The notes beneath the pieces are model-generated. The model ran no database searches. It saw only the letters and a program-made list of their open reading frames with translations, and was not told where the DNA came from. A stretch of 27,615 nucleotides of DNA from an uncultured Campylobacter sp. (GTDB lineage: Bacteria; Campylobacterota; Campylobacteria; Campylobacterales; Campylobacteraceae): NCBI GenBank assembly GCA_937990735.1, contig CALKQT010000074.1, positions 1 through 27,615 on the forward strand. Reading direction: 5' to 3'. The position numbers were made by a program, and so were the translations under genes. Shown here in pieces: positions 1 to 7,252 of the stretch; within the stretch, counting starts at the first letter, position 1; each line of letters begins with the position of its first letter.

Positions 1-478
1 CATCCCGTTGGGAATTGAAACGCACTTCCTCATTTGTGAAAGGCTCAATACGCGGGTAGAATTCCATCCCGTTGGGAATTGAAACCAGAAGTTGCGGGAG
101 AAATACGACAAATTGGATACTGTAGAATTCCATCCCGTTGGGAATTGAAACAATGAAAGGTAAACGATTAAAACGGAAGTAGATCATCGTAGAATTCCAT
201 CCCGTTGGGAATTGAAACTTCTACCGCTAGCTCAAATATGAGCCTGGAAAAGGTAGAATTCCATCCCGTTGGGAATTGAAACTTCTGCCACTGCATTTTA
301 TAGTGTCCCGTAGGAATGTGGAATAATTCTATTCTTTGGGAATTGAAACGCCTAAATGGGCTTATTGCACGATTTGCGTAGGCGGCAGAATTCATCTTGT
401 TGAAATCAAAACGTATTTACGCGACACGCCTTTTGCGGCAGGAATGGGTAGAATTCTAATCTCGCTATAAAATTTAAA
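1..478 (+). CRISPR. CRISPR array 1 (truncated by window start), transcribed rightward
   Basis: The repeat is 30 bp and ends GGGAATTGAAAC on the plus strand. Copies are at 1-21 (last 21 bases only), 56-85, 122-151, 189-218 and 253-282. Degenerate copies follow at about 320-349, 385-412 and 448-477. Spacers are at 22-55, 86-121, 152-188, 219-252, 283-319, 350-384 and 413-447, all 34-37 nt. The ATTGAAAC end is the usual 5' handle of type I and III crRNAs, so transcription is inferred to run rightward, with the decayed copies at the trailer. The leader and any cas genes would lie to the left of the window. Spacer origins cannot be judged from the sequence alone. Confidence 0.95.
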
Positions 479-982
479 AAGATTAGTTGTGGCTGGGATA
501 GGATACAGCAGGGGCACTTATGCGAAATTTCATTCGGTTTCAATTTGCCACCAAATATATTAAATTTATAGGTTACGAATGAAATTTTGGAGTTACTCAC
601 AAATTAAAATTTTAACGAACTGTATATTTGCCGCAATATAAATAAATTTAAATGCAACTCATTTAATAGCAATTCAAAATATTTATAAAAATGCACGCTA
701 TGAATCTTAAAAGCTAGGTTAAAGAAGGAATTCTGCATTAATTTTAATTAAATTTACACTACAAATTTAAGATCATGTACCAAAGTTAGAATTTAAAATT
801 AAATTAGATGATACCAAAGAGGCAGAAAGATAGAAAAATTTTTATAAAGCAGAATTCGGTAGCATCCTCTGAAACTGCAAAACAAAGAATATCGGCGTGC
901 TCGTCATAAAAAGGAAAAATCATCTAAATTTAATGGATACTACCGCTATCGCCACATAAAGCATAATAAATGCCTCCGCCAA
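479..982. other. AT-rich inter-array stretch without a supported gene
   Basis: No convincing gene is visible. The stretch is AT-rich and stop-dense on both strands. It holds scattered fragments resembling one end of the CRISPR repeat, such as the GCAGAATTC near 849. On the minus strand there are only very short frames, at 920-964 (14 codons, with a GGAGG upstream) and 804-923 (39 codons). These follow the 44-aa frame at 983-1117 but show no recognisable domain. It reads like decayed array or gene remnants. Confidence 0.5.
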
Positions 983-1117
983 TTATTTTTTAAAATTTTT
1001 AAAAAATTTCTTCAAAAGCGCCTTATAAAAAATCGCGAATTTCGATTCTTTTTTCTCATAAATCACGCGAAAGACGCCCTGCAGATCCAGCTTTTCTTGC
1101 AAAGTAATGTTTTGCAC
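983..1117 (-). CDS. 44-aa basic small protein downstream of the HTH gene
   Basis: This small GTG-started frame sits directly behind the HTH regulator. The regulator's TAG stop is followed by one base and then the GTG, and an AGGAG lies six bases upstream inside the regulator's last codons, so translation looks coupled. The peptide is 44 residues: a mixed N-terminal half and a strongly basic, aromatic C-terminal half (several Lys and Phe, ending KNFKK). I do not recognise a family. The ribosome site and tight spacing are seen; a role as toxin or accessory partner of the regulator is only a guess. It could also be the intact N-terminus of a gene truncated by the AT-rich sequence beyond it. Confidence 0.45.
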   Translation of the reverse strand: MQNITLQEKLDLQGVFRVIYEKKESKFAIFYKALLKKFFKNFKK

Positions 1118-1118
1118 T

Positions 1119-1364
1119 CTACTCTCCTATAAGTTTTTTTATCTTATGCAGCACAAACGCAGCGTCGTCGCTATCGAGCTCGCACAACATCTGGCATATC
1201 GCGGTCGCGGCCTGCGGCTTGGTCGTACCCAAGCGCCAATCCTGATACGTCCGCATCGACACGCCTAACCTCTGCGCCATCGCGGCGTGCGAGATCTTTT
1301 TGCCGTTGTTTTTGGCTTCGACGGCATTGTGCAAAATGTTGAATATATCGCTCGTTTCTAACAT
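1119..1364 (-). CDS. Small helix-turn-helix (Xre/Cro-like) transcriptional regulator
   Basis: An 81-86 residue DNA-binding protein. The central part reads as a lambda-repressor-like helix-turn-helix: AAMAQRLGVSMRTYQDW is the two-helix core, followed by RLGTTKPQ and a hydrophobic C-terminal helix. The C-terminal region (LDSDDAAFVLHKIKKLI) could mediate dimerisation. I prefer the ATG at 1364. An in-frame ATG at 1379 has no ribosome site, while a TATAAT at 1371-1376 lies just upstream of the 1364 start, as in a leaderless transcript. It is the only clear gene between two facing CRISPR arrays, and it is coupled to a 44-aa frame downstream. Small Xre proteins of this size often act as antitoxins or phage/plasmid regulators; nothing here ties it to CRISPR control. 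Confidence 0.75.
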   Translation of the reverse strand: MLETSDIFNILHNAVEAKNNGKKISHAAMAQRLGVSMRTYQDWRLGTTKPQAATAICQMLCELDSDDAAFVLHKIKKLIGE

Positions 1365-1370
1365 ATGAAA

Positions 1371-1376
1371 ATTATA
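1371..1376 (-). promoter_or_regulatory. -10 box (TATAAT) of the HTH gene
   Basis: TATAAT on the minus strand lies seven bases before the ATG at 1364. Initiation at the usual distance would give a leaderless or nearly leaderless message, which fits the absence of a ribosome site. AT-rich repeated motifs with TATAC/GTATA elements extend through about 1390-1510 and could include operators. Confidence 0.45.
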
Positions 1377-1657
1377 CAAATTTATTCGTTAATTATACAT
1401 AAAATCGTATAAAATGAATAAAAATCGTGTTATTCATAAGTAAAAATAGCAAAACACTTCGTTTATCCGTGTGAATTATACAGAATACTGCATAAAATAA
1501 ACATAAAATTTTATAAAATTTTGCATATTATGCCGTAAAGATGAACCGGCTTGCACAAACAGGCATCTTATAAAACGGCACATTAAATTTTAAACCGGGA
1601 TAGAATGAAATTTTACATATCGAAGCTTTTGGGATTTGATTTTTTTGATCGGTTCTG

Positions 1658-2674
1658 GTAACAATTATAAACAAGATGGAATTTTACCCTATGTCGAGCC
1701 ATATCTGCCGGTACAAAGAGCGTTTCAATTCCCAACGGGATGGAATTCTACAAATTTCTGGGTTCTCGTAGATGTTGCCGATGACTTGTTTCAATTCCCA
1801 ACGGGATGGAATTCTACGACACCGCGGAGCTTCAATGTGCCTCGAAAAACAAAGGTTTCAATTCCCAACGGGATGGAATTCTACCAGGCTTTAGAGGACG
1901 GGGACGCCGTATCCGAAGACTGTTTCAATTCCCAACGGGATGGAATTCTACCCGTCTGTTTGAGCCAAGCATCGAAAAAGATATTCTGTTTCAATTCCCA
2001 ACGGGATGGAATTCTACAATAGAGCAAAAGGAAGTGCAGGATGAAACTATAGTTTCAATTCCCAACGGGATGGAATTCTACCGAGCAACCGATCACAATT
2101 TTTAAGTGAAGCTGCAAAGTTTCAATTCCCAACGGGATGGAATTCTACCGATTCTTGGCGCAAATTCTTGCGTCAGCAGATATTGTTTCAATTCCCAACG
2201 GGATGGAATTCTACCCCGGGAAGCCTAGTGCTAGGGTCGTCAAACTTTCGTTTCAATTCCCAACGGGATGGAATTCTACGAGAAGCTCGCCACGTTTTAG
2301 GCTGTAATTGGACCGTTTCAATTCCCAACGGGATGGAATTCTACCTTCTTTGAATTTGCTTCTAAATACAACCGAAGTAGTTTCAATTCCCAACGGGATG
2401 GAATTCTACTCCGTCGGTTGTCGCTGATATGGCAGCGTTTAAGCCAGTTTCAATTCCCAACGGGATGGAATTCTACTTTGAAAACGCCAAGCTAGAGCAG
2501 ATCGCGGAGCGCAGTTTCAATTCCCAACGGGATGGAATTCTACACGAACGGTATGTTAAAGAAATGTTGGCGTAAAAAGTTTCAATTCCCAACGGGATGG
2601 AATTCTACCGTCGGAAATGCGGGTATCGCCGTAACGAGAAAATTGTTTCAATTCCCAACGGGATGGAATTCCGC
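1658..2674 (-). CRISPR. CRISPR array 2, transcribed leftward
   Basis: Repeat copies (plus-strand view starts GTTTCAATTCCC) begin at 1722, 1788, 1855, 1922, 1988, 2052, 2119, 2185, 2250, 2315, 2380, 2447, 2514, 2579 and 2645. All are 30 bp, and a degenerate copy lies at 1658-1687 (22 of 30 bases match). That gives 15 spacers of 34-37 nt. The repeat is the exact reverse complement of array 1's. In crRNA sense (minus strand) it ends ATTGAAAC, so the leader is on the right and the trailer on the left, which agrees with the decayed copy on the left. The copy at 2645-2674 differs at its outer edge (CCGC instead of CTAC). No cas genes are adjacent in the window. Confidence 0.97.
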
Positions 2675-2804
2675 TAAAGATTTTAAATGAAAAGCTGTAA
2701 AATTCAATGCCTTTCTATTATTGGGAAATAATCCATAATGAGGCAATTCCTGGCAAGTAAATCCTCCCTAGCAATTCTTAGAGAGTAATCTTCATTGGCA
2801 AGAT
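2675..2804 (-). promoter_or_regulatory. Presumed leader of CRISPR array 2
   Basis: This is the 130-bp AT-leaning stretch between the leader-side repeat and the end of ppk2. Its place follows from the repeat orientation. A TAAAAT element on the minus strand (2680-2685) lies very close to the first repeat. No strong terminator is visible between ppk2 and the array, so read-through from ppk2, which runs in the same direction, is possible. Confidence 0.5.
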
Positions 2805-3707
2805 TCAACCCTTTTTCTTATCCTTCTTGTTCTTGCGAGAGGGGCTTTCCAGCTTGCGCCAAGCCTCGCTTTTTTGGCTATCCTCCATTAGCACTATCTC
2901 CCTGGCGCCGTTTCGCACGAGGTTTGGATCCACTGCAAGCTCCTTCGCGTCGATCTTTTCGGGATAGTCTATGCGTGAGAGGATGCAGCGAAAGGCGTTT
3001 AGTCGCGCGATCTTTTTGTCGTTGCTATCAAGGATCGTCCACGGCGCAAACTCGGTATTTGAAGCTAGCAGCATCGAGTATTTTGCGAGTGTGTATTGAT
3101 TCCACAGCTCCTGCGATCTCGCATCTACTGGCGAGAGTTTGTATTGCTTAAGCGGGTCGGTACGGCGCGATTCGAAGCGCCTTTTTTGCTCCTCTTTGGA
3201 GACCGAAAAGTAAAATTTAAACAAAATTATCCCCGCACTTACCAAAAGCTCCTCAAATTTAGGCACTTGACGTAGGAAATCTTTATGTTCGGCGTGGGTG
3301 CAAAAGCCCATCACTGGCTCGACCATCGCGCGGTTGTACCAGCTGCGATCAAAAATCGCGATCTCGCCGCCGCTTGGTAGGTGCGCGACGTAGCGCTGGA
3401 AGTACCACTGCGTCTTTTCGACGTTACTCGGCTTTTCGAGCGCTACGATACGGCATCCGCGTGGGTTTAGATGCTCGGTTAAACGTTTGATCGTGCCACC
3501 TTTGCCCGCCGCGTCGCGCCCCTCCATCAAAATCAAAATTTTTAAGCCTTTTTCTTTTACGAATTTTTGCAGCTTCAAAAGCTCGATCTGGTATCTTTCA
3601 AGCAGGGTTTCGTAGTCTTTGAACGAGATTTTTTCGTACTTTGAGCTTTTAAATTCTATCTCTTTCAGCGCTATTTCGCCTGTTTCGGTTTTGATCTCTT
3701 TGCTCAT
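2805..3707 (-). CDS. ppk2: Polyphosphate kinase 2 (PPK2 family)
   Basis: PPK2 enzymes transfer phosphate between polyphosphate and nucleotides, usually making GTP or ATP from the diphosphate, in the cytoplasm. The 300-aa length fits single-domain class I PPK2. The Walker A loop GRDAAGKGG is at residues 63-71, the Walker B Asp-Arg at 120-121 (IFDRSWYNRA), and the lid region with several Arg near 175-185 (RRFESRRTDP). The C-terminus is a Lys-rich tail (about 290-300). The ATG is preceded by AGGAGG at four bases' distance. It is divergent from dsbD with a 108-bp gap, and its 3' end faces the leader of CRISPR array 2. Which nucleotide it prefers cannot be told from sequence by eye. Confidence 0.95.
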   Translation of the reverse strand: MSKEIKTETGEIALKEIEFKSSKYEKISFKDYETLLERYQIELLKLQKFVKEKGLKILILMEGRDAAGKGGTIKRLTEHLNPRGCRIVALEKPSNVEKTQWYFQRYVAHLPSGGEIAIFDRSWYNRAMVEPVMGFCTHAEHKDFLRQVPKFEELLVSAGIILFKFYFSVSKEEQKRRFESRRTDPLKQYKLSPVDARSQELWNQYTLAKYSMLLASNTEFAPWTILDSNDKKIARLNAFRCILSRIDYPEKIDAKELAVDPNLVRNGAREIVLMEDSQKSEAWRKLESPSRKNKKDKKKG

Positions 3708-3782
3708 ATCGCCTCCTAAAAATTTTAAGGAATTTTACAAAAAAGTTCTTTATATTACACTATAAATTCATACTTATTACGT

Positions 3783-3788
3783 TAGAAT
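3783..3788 (+). promoter_or_regulatory. Candidate -10 box upstream of dsbD
   Basis: TAGAAT lies about 28 bases before the TTG start of dsbD. The 108-bp AT-rich gap between the divergent ppk2 and dsbD must hold both promoters. No operator-like palindrome stands out. Confidence 0.35.
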
Positions 3789-3815
3789 GTAGGAAAAAAT
3801 TTCAAAGGATAAAAT

Positions 3816-5789
3816 TTGATCAGATCACTTATTTTGGCAGCGTTTTTTCTCTTAGGTTTGGGCGCCGAGCCCCTGAAACCCTCCGATGCGTTCAAGCTTA
3901 ACGTGGCGGCGCAAAGCGATAGCGTAACACTAAGCTTTGATATCGCGGACGGGGTCTATCTCTATCAAAACGAGATAAAAATTTTCATCGGCGGCGCGGA
4001 GGTAACGAATTTAATAAATCTGCCCGCCGCGACCGAATACAAGGATTATAAAATTTACGAGGGCAAATTTAGCATCGCCGTGCCTTTAGGCCTCGTGCTT
4101 GCAAATGCCGCAGATAGCGATGATTTCGTGCTTAACGGCGATTTTTTGGGCTGCACGAAATCGGGCTTTTGCTACCAGCCGCAGCAGTTCGGTTTCAGCT
4201 TCAAGCGCGTGGTGGAGGGCTATCAGATCAGCAAAATTTCAAACTCCGAGTTGAAAAGATACCGAAACGCCGCAAATTCCGCGCAGATTTCTGCCGCAGA
4301 CAGCGCGCAGAGCGGGGCTGTAAATTTTAAAAGCAATACCGTAGCTTCGGGCACAGAGGCAAATTCCTTGGCAAACTCGCATGCGGCGGGAAATTCCGCG
4401 GCAAGCTCGGCGGAAAACGCTGCTGTAAATTCCCATCAAACTTCCGCGCACAAAAACCCACGCGACGCAAATTCCATCTCCGAACAGGATAAAATTTTAA
4501 ACGTTCTTGGCGGCAAGAGCTTCATCGCGGCGATCGCGCTGTTTTTCGGCTACGGCGTGCTGCTCTCGCTAAGCCCTTGCGTCTATCCGCTCATCCCGAT
4601 CCTCTCGTCGATCATCGTGGCGAAAACTTCCTCGAAGCCGAGCGCAAAAAAAAGCCTCGCCGTAAGCCTCGCGTATATTTTCGGGATGGCGAGCTCGTAT
4701 GCGATTTTAGGAGCTTTCGTGGCGGTTTTCGGACAAAATTTACAGGGCCTGCTGCAAACTCCTCCCGCGCTGATCCTAACCTCGCTCATATTCGCCGCAC
4801 TCGCGTTTTCTATGTTTGGATTTTACGAGATTCGCTTGCCTGCGCGCTTTCAAAGCTTCTTAAATAGCAAAAGCGAAAATGCTGGCGGCCTGATCGGAGT
4901 TTTTTCGATGGGGCTTATCTCGGCGCTCGTCGTATCGCCGTGCATCTCCGCTCCGCTTGCCGGCGCGCTCGTTTATATCGCAGGCAGCGGCGACGTCTTG
5001 CTGGGTGCGGCGGCTCTTTTTGCGCTGGGGCTCGGAAGCGGCGCGCTACTGCTTGTGGTGGGGCTTGGCGGCGCGCTACCGAGGCCCGGAGCTTGGATGG
5101 AGGCGGTGCCTAAAATTTTCGGCTTTTTGCTGCTTTTTACGGCGGTGTGGATATCGCGTACGCTTATCGGCGAAAATTTAAGCTTGCTGATTTACGCAGT
5201 TTTAGGTGCGATCTTCGCAGGATTTTTAGGGTTGTTTGACGGCGGCGCGGGCGGGATCAAGCGTGCTTTGGCTCTTGTGATCGCGCTATATTCGGCGCTG
5301 CTGCTCGCGGGCTTTGCCAGCGGTGCGAAAGATTTTTCCAGGCCGCTTGGCAATCTAATCCCGCAAAGCACGAGATATTCCAGTGGCGGCTTGGGAGGCG
5401 AGAGCTTGCAAGCGGGCGAAATTTCTCGCGCTAAAAATTTAAGCGGCGCGCATTTTTCATTTATGCGCGATCTGGCGCAGCTGCGTGGCGAAATAGAAAA
5501 TTCCAAAAAGCCCGTGATAGTGGACTTTTGGGCTAGCTGGTGTAAAAATTGCGAGCAGAGCGAGCGAGCGTTCGCAGATCCCGCTCTTGCTGGCGCTCTT
5601 GATAAATTTAGCCTCTTAAAGATCGATCTTAGCGAAGATAGCGAGCAAAACAGAGCGATAAAAGCTCATTTTAACGTATTCGGCCCGCCTACGATTCTGT
5701 TTTTTAAAGAGGGCGCCGAGATTGCGAGCCTGCGCCAGATCGGTAGCGTAAATTCCGAAAAGCTGGCTGAGATTTTAAGCGAAATTTAG
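3816..5789 (+). CDS. dsbD: Thiol:disulfide interchange protein DsbD
   Basis: DsbD passes electrons from cytoplasmic thioredoxin across the inner membrane to periplasmic thiol proteins. All three modules are present in 657 residues. A signal peptide (1-17) is followed by an N-terminal periplasmic domain with the cysteine pair C113/C119 (GCTKSGFCYQP). The membrane domain carries C255 in SLSPCVYP and C376 in VVSPCISAP. The C-terminal thioredoxin domain has WCKNC with C576/C579. Between the first two modules (about 150-225) is an Ala/Asn/Ser-rich linker, longer and simpler than usual, resembling the low-complexity inserts in engB and the GNAT gene. The start is TTG at 3816, preceded by AAGGA at six bases. 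hisB follows after a short gap. Confidence 0.95.
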   Translation: MIRSLILAAFFLLGLGAEPLKPSDAFKLNVAAQSDSVTLSFDIADGVYLYQNEIKIFIGGAEVTNLINLPAATEYKDYKIYEGKFSIAVPLGLVLANAADSDDFVLNGDFLGCTKSGFCYQPQQFGFSFKRVVEGYQISKISNSELKRYRNAANSAQISAADSAQSGAVNFKSNTVASGTEANSLANSHAAGNSAASSAENAAVNSHQTSAHKNPRDANSISEQDKILNVLGGKSFIAAIALFFGYGVLLSLSPCVYPLIPILSSIIVAKTSSKPSAKKSLAVSLAYIFGMASSYAILGAFVAVFGQNLQGLLQTPPALILTSLIFAALAFSMFGFYEIRLPARFQSFLNSKSENAGGLIGVFSMGLISALVVSPCISAPLAGALVYIAGSGDVLLGAAALFALGLGSGALLLVVGLGGALPRPGAWMEAVPKIFGFLLLFTAVWISRTLIGENLSLLIYAVLGAIFAGFLGLFDGGAGGIKRALALVIALYSALLLAGFASGAKDFSRPLGNLIPQSTRYSSGGLGGESLQAGEISRAKNLSGAHFSFMRDLAQLRGEIENSKKPVIVDFWASWCKNCEQSERAFADPALAGALDKFSLLKIDLSEDSEQNRAIKAHFNVFGPPTILFFKEGAEIASLRQIGSVNSEKLAEILSEI

Positions 5790-5837
5790 TGAAATTTAGA
5801 TAGATTTCAAACAAAATTTAGTTTTAAGGATTGCGCG

Positions 5838-6416
5838 ATGATAAGCAAAAATAGGGCTACGAAAGAGACCAAAATCGAGCTGGAGCTGGAGCTTTACGGG
5901 CGTGGCTCGGCGCAGATACAAACGGACATCGGCTTTTTCGATCATATGCTTAGCGCGTTTGCCAAGCACGCGTGGATCGATCTGAACTTGCGCTGCGAGG
6001 GCGATTTGCAGGTCGATTTTCACCACAGCGTCGAGGACTGCGGCATCGTGCTGGGAAGCGCGATCAAAGAGGCGATCTATCCCGCGCAAAACATCGAGCG
6101 ATTCGGCGATAGCGTCGTCGTGATGGATGAGGCAGCGGTTTCTGCGGCGCTTGATTTTTCCAACCGCGCGTTTTTGGTATTTGATTGCCCGAGCCTAAAG
6201 CGCGGCAAGATCGGTGAATTCGACGCCGAGCTCGTGGAGGAATTTTTCCGCGCTTTGGCTTTCAACGCAAATTTGACGCTACATATAAGCCAGATTCGCG
6301 GCGAAAATCTGCATCACGTAGCAGAAGCCGCGTTTAAGGCGTTTGCCGTCGCATTTCGTCGCGCGATAAGTATCAACGAGCGCGCCGGCGTGCCTAGCAC
6401 GAAGGGCGTTTTATAG
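5838..6416 (+). CDS. hisB: Imidazoleglycerol-phosphate dehydratase HisB
   Basis: Catalyses the sixth step of histidine synthesis, dehydrating imidazole glycerol phosphate to imidazole acetol phosphate. At 192 aa it is the single-function form without the N-terminal phosphatase of the enterobacterial HisB. The manganese-binding His/Glu repeats are visible: FFDHMLSAFAKH (H36, H44), DFHHSVEDCG (H62, H63, E66) and the second-half pair H149 and HHVAEAAFKAF (H159, H160, E163). The ending ERAGVPSTKGVL is typical of the family. The ATG follows AAGGA at seven bases. It lies 48 bp after dsbD on the same strand and is not with other his genes here, so it stands alone or shares the dsbD transcript. Confidence 0.97.
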   Translation: MISKNRATKETKIELELELYGRGSAQIQTDIGFFDHMLSAFAKHAWIDLNLRCEGDLQVDFHHSVEDCGIVLGSAIKEAIYPAQNIERFGDSVVVMDEAAVSAALDFSNRAFLVFDCPSLKRGKIGEFDAELVEEFFRALAFNANLTLHISQIRGENLHHVAEAAFKAFAVAFRRAISINERAGVPSTKGVL

Positions 6417-6527
6417 CGGTAGAGGGGCATTAAATTAAAAACGGAAGCTAAATTTAATAAATTTGGCAATTCGCAGTTTTGTAATTTTATCGGCGTTTGA
6501 AATTTTACTCTCGCCACTGCTTGAAAT

Positions 6528-6671
6528 TTGCAAAATTTCGCTTTTGCTCGGGCGAGGATCGCCGCTTTATTAAGATCGCTTGCTCTAGGCGCATTTGCGC
6601 TTGCGCTCTTGCTTGACGGGCGCGTAAATTTAATCGGCGCGCTAAATGCCGCTTTGTACATTAAAATTTAA
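6528..6671 (+). CDS. Possible 47-aa hydrophobic small protein
   Basis: An open frame from a TTG at 6528 encodes an Ala/Leu-rich peptide with one predicted membrane span (ALLRSLALGAFALALLL) and a polar tail. It ends nine bases before the next gene, and the ribosome site of that gene overlaps its stop. No good ribosome site precedes the TTG, and the frame is closed just upstream. It could therefore be the remnant of a longer gene in the 264-bp gap after hisB or a chance frame. I do not recognise a family. Confidence 0.25.
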   Translation: MQNFAFARARIAALLRSLALGAFALALLLDGRVNLIGALNAALYIKI

Positions 6672-6680
6672 AGGTAAAAA

Positions 6681-7106
6681 ATGAATATTTTCGGATCGCT
6701 TATGGAGATTTTAAATGTGCTGTTTTTGATCTGCTTTGTTTGGCTCATAGTGTGTTTGATTAAATTTATCAGATCAAAAAACGAACCGGAGCGCCATAAA
6801 AGAGATAAAAAATTTCTAATTATTTCGGTGGTTGTGTTTGCATGCGCTTTTGCTCCACTCATATATTCTCAGTGGCTATTCGATCCTTTTTCTATACTTA
6901 TCTTGGTTTTTACCGGGCTACCGGTAATTTCGTTCATTTGGCTAATTGTAAGTTTAGTAAAATTTATTAGATCTGCTAAAAGCACGGCTGAGCGCCGTAG
7001 GAGAATTAGAAATTTGCTGATTCTCTCTGCATTTTCGTTCATAACTTTTTTAGCTGTCCTAATGGGCTTTTTATGGCTGCTTAACAGCGCGCTTGCGCAT
7101 ATGTGA
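6681..7106 (+). CDS. Four-span integral membrane protein with internal duplication
   Basis: A 141-aa protein of unknown function with four hydrophobic segments (about 12-30, 44-63, 71-93 and 111-135). The halves are clearly repeated: FVWLIVCLIKFIRS at 19-32 and FIWLIVSLVKFIRS at 85-98, each followed by a basic/acidic loop (EPERHKRDKK, STAERRRRIR) and another hydrophobic span, an offset of 66 residues. So the gene arose by duplication of a two-span unit. AAAGG lies six bases before the ATG. It is followed closely by a 45-aa membrane peptide gene and a PstS-like gene on the same strand, which suggests one operon. No catalytic or transport motif is visible, and I do not recognise the family. Confidence 0.7.
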   Translation: MNIFGSLMEILNVLFLICFVWLIVCLIKFIRSKNEPERHKRDKKFLIISVVVFACAFAPLIYSQWLFDPFSILILVFTGLPVISFIWLIVSLVKFIRSAKSTAERRRRIRNLLILSAFSFITFLAVLMGFLWLLNSALAHM

Positions 7107-7113
7107 GGTACAA

Positions 7114-7251
7114 ATGAGCAATGAAATTTTTCAAAAAACGATTGCCGTAATATTTACGGCGTGGGCGATCAGCGTTTGCGCGCTAGTCGCAGCGGCGCTA
7201 TATCTTCAGAGTAAATGCTCGATCATCTCCTATATCGCAAACGGAAACTAA
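7114..7251 (+). CDS. 45-aa single-span membrane small protein
   Basis: A short frame with a good ribosome site: GAGG lies five bases before the ATG, inside the end of the preceding gene. The stop comes one base before the next ATG. The peptide has a short polar N-terminus, one membrane span (IAVIFTAWAISVCALVAAAL, about 10-29) and a polar tail with one Cys (QSKCSIISYIANGN). The tight packing between the 141-aa membrane protein and the PstS-like gene supports real translation. It might be a small subunit or partner of its neighbours. No family is recognised. Confidence 0.6.
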   Translation: MSNEIFQKTIAVIFTAWAISVCALVAAALYLQSKCSIISYIANGN

Positions 7252-7252
7252 G

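Noticed and set aside
406..600. Minus-strand 64-codon frame at the trailer of array 1
   Set aside because: GTG start without a ribosome site, running into decayed repeats; no recognisable protein.
1636..2353. Overlapping plus-strand open frames across array 2
   Set aside because: They simply read through the CRISPR repeats, which translate to the same short string every 64-67 bases; they are not genes.
2795..3151. Plus-strand frame opposite the 3' half of ppk2
   Set aside because: It is a shadow of ppk2, which has all PPK2 motifs on the other strand; the shadow has no domain pattern.
5192..5506. Minus-strand 104-codon frame within dsbD
   Set aside because: Frame shadow caused by the GC-rich codons of dsbD; no independent signals.
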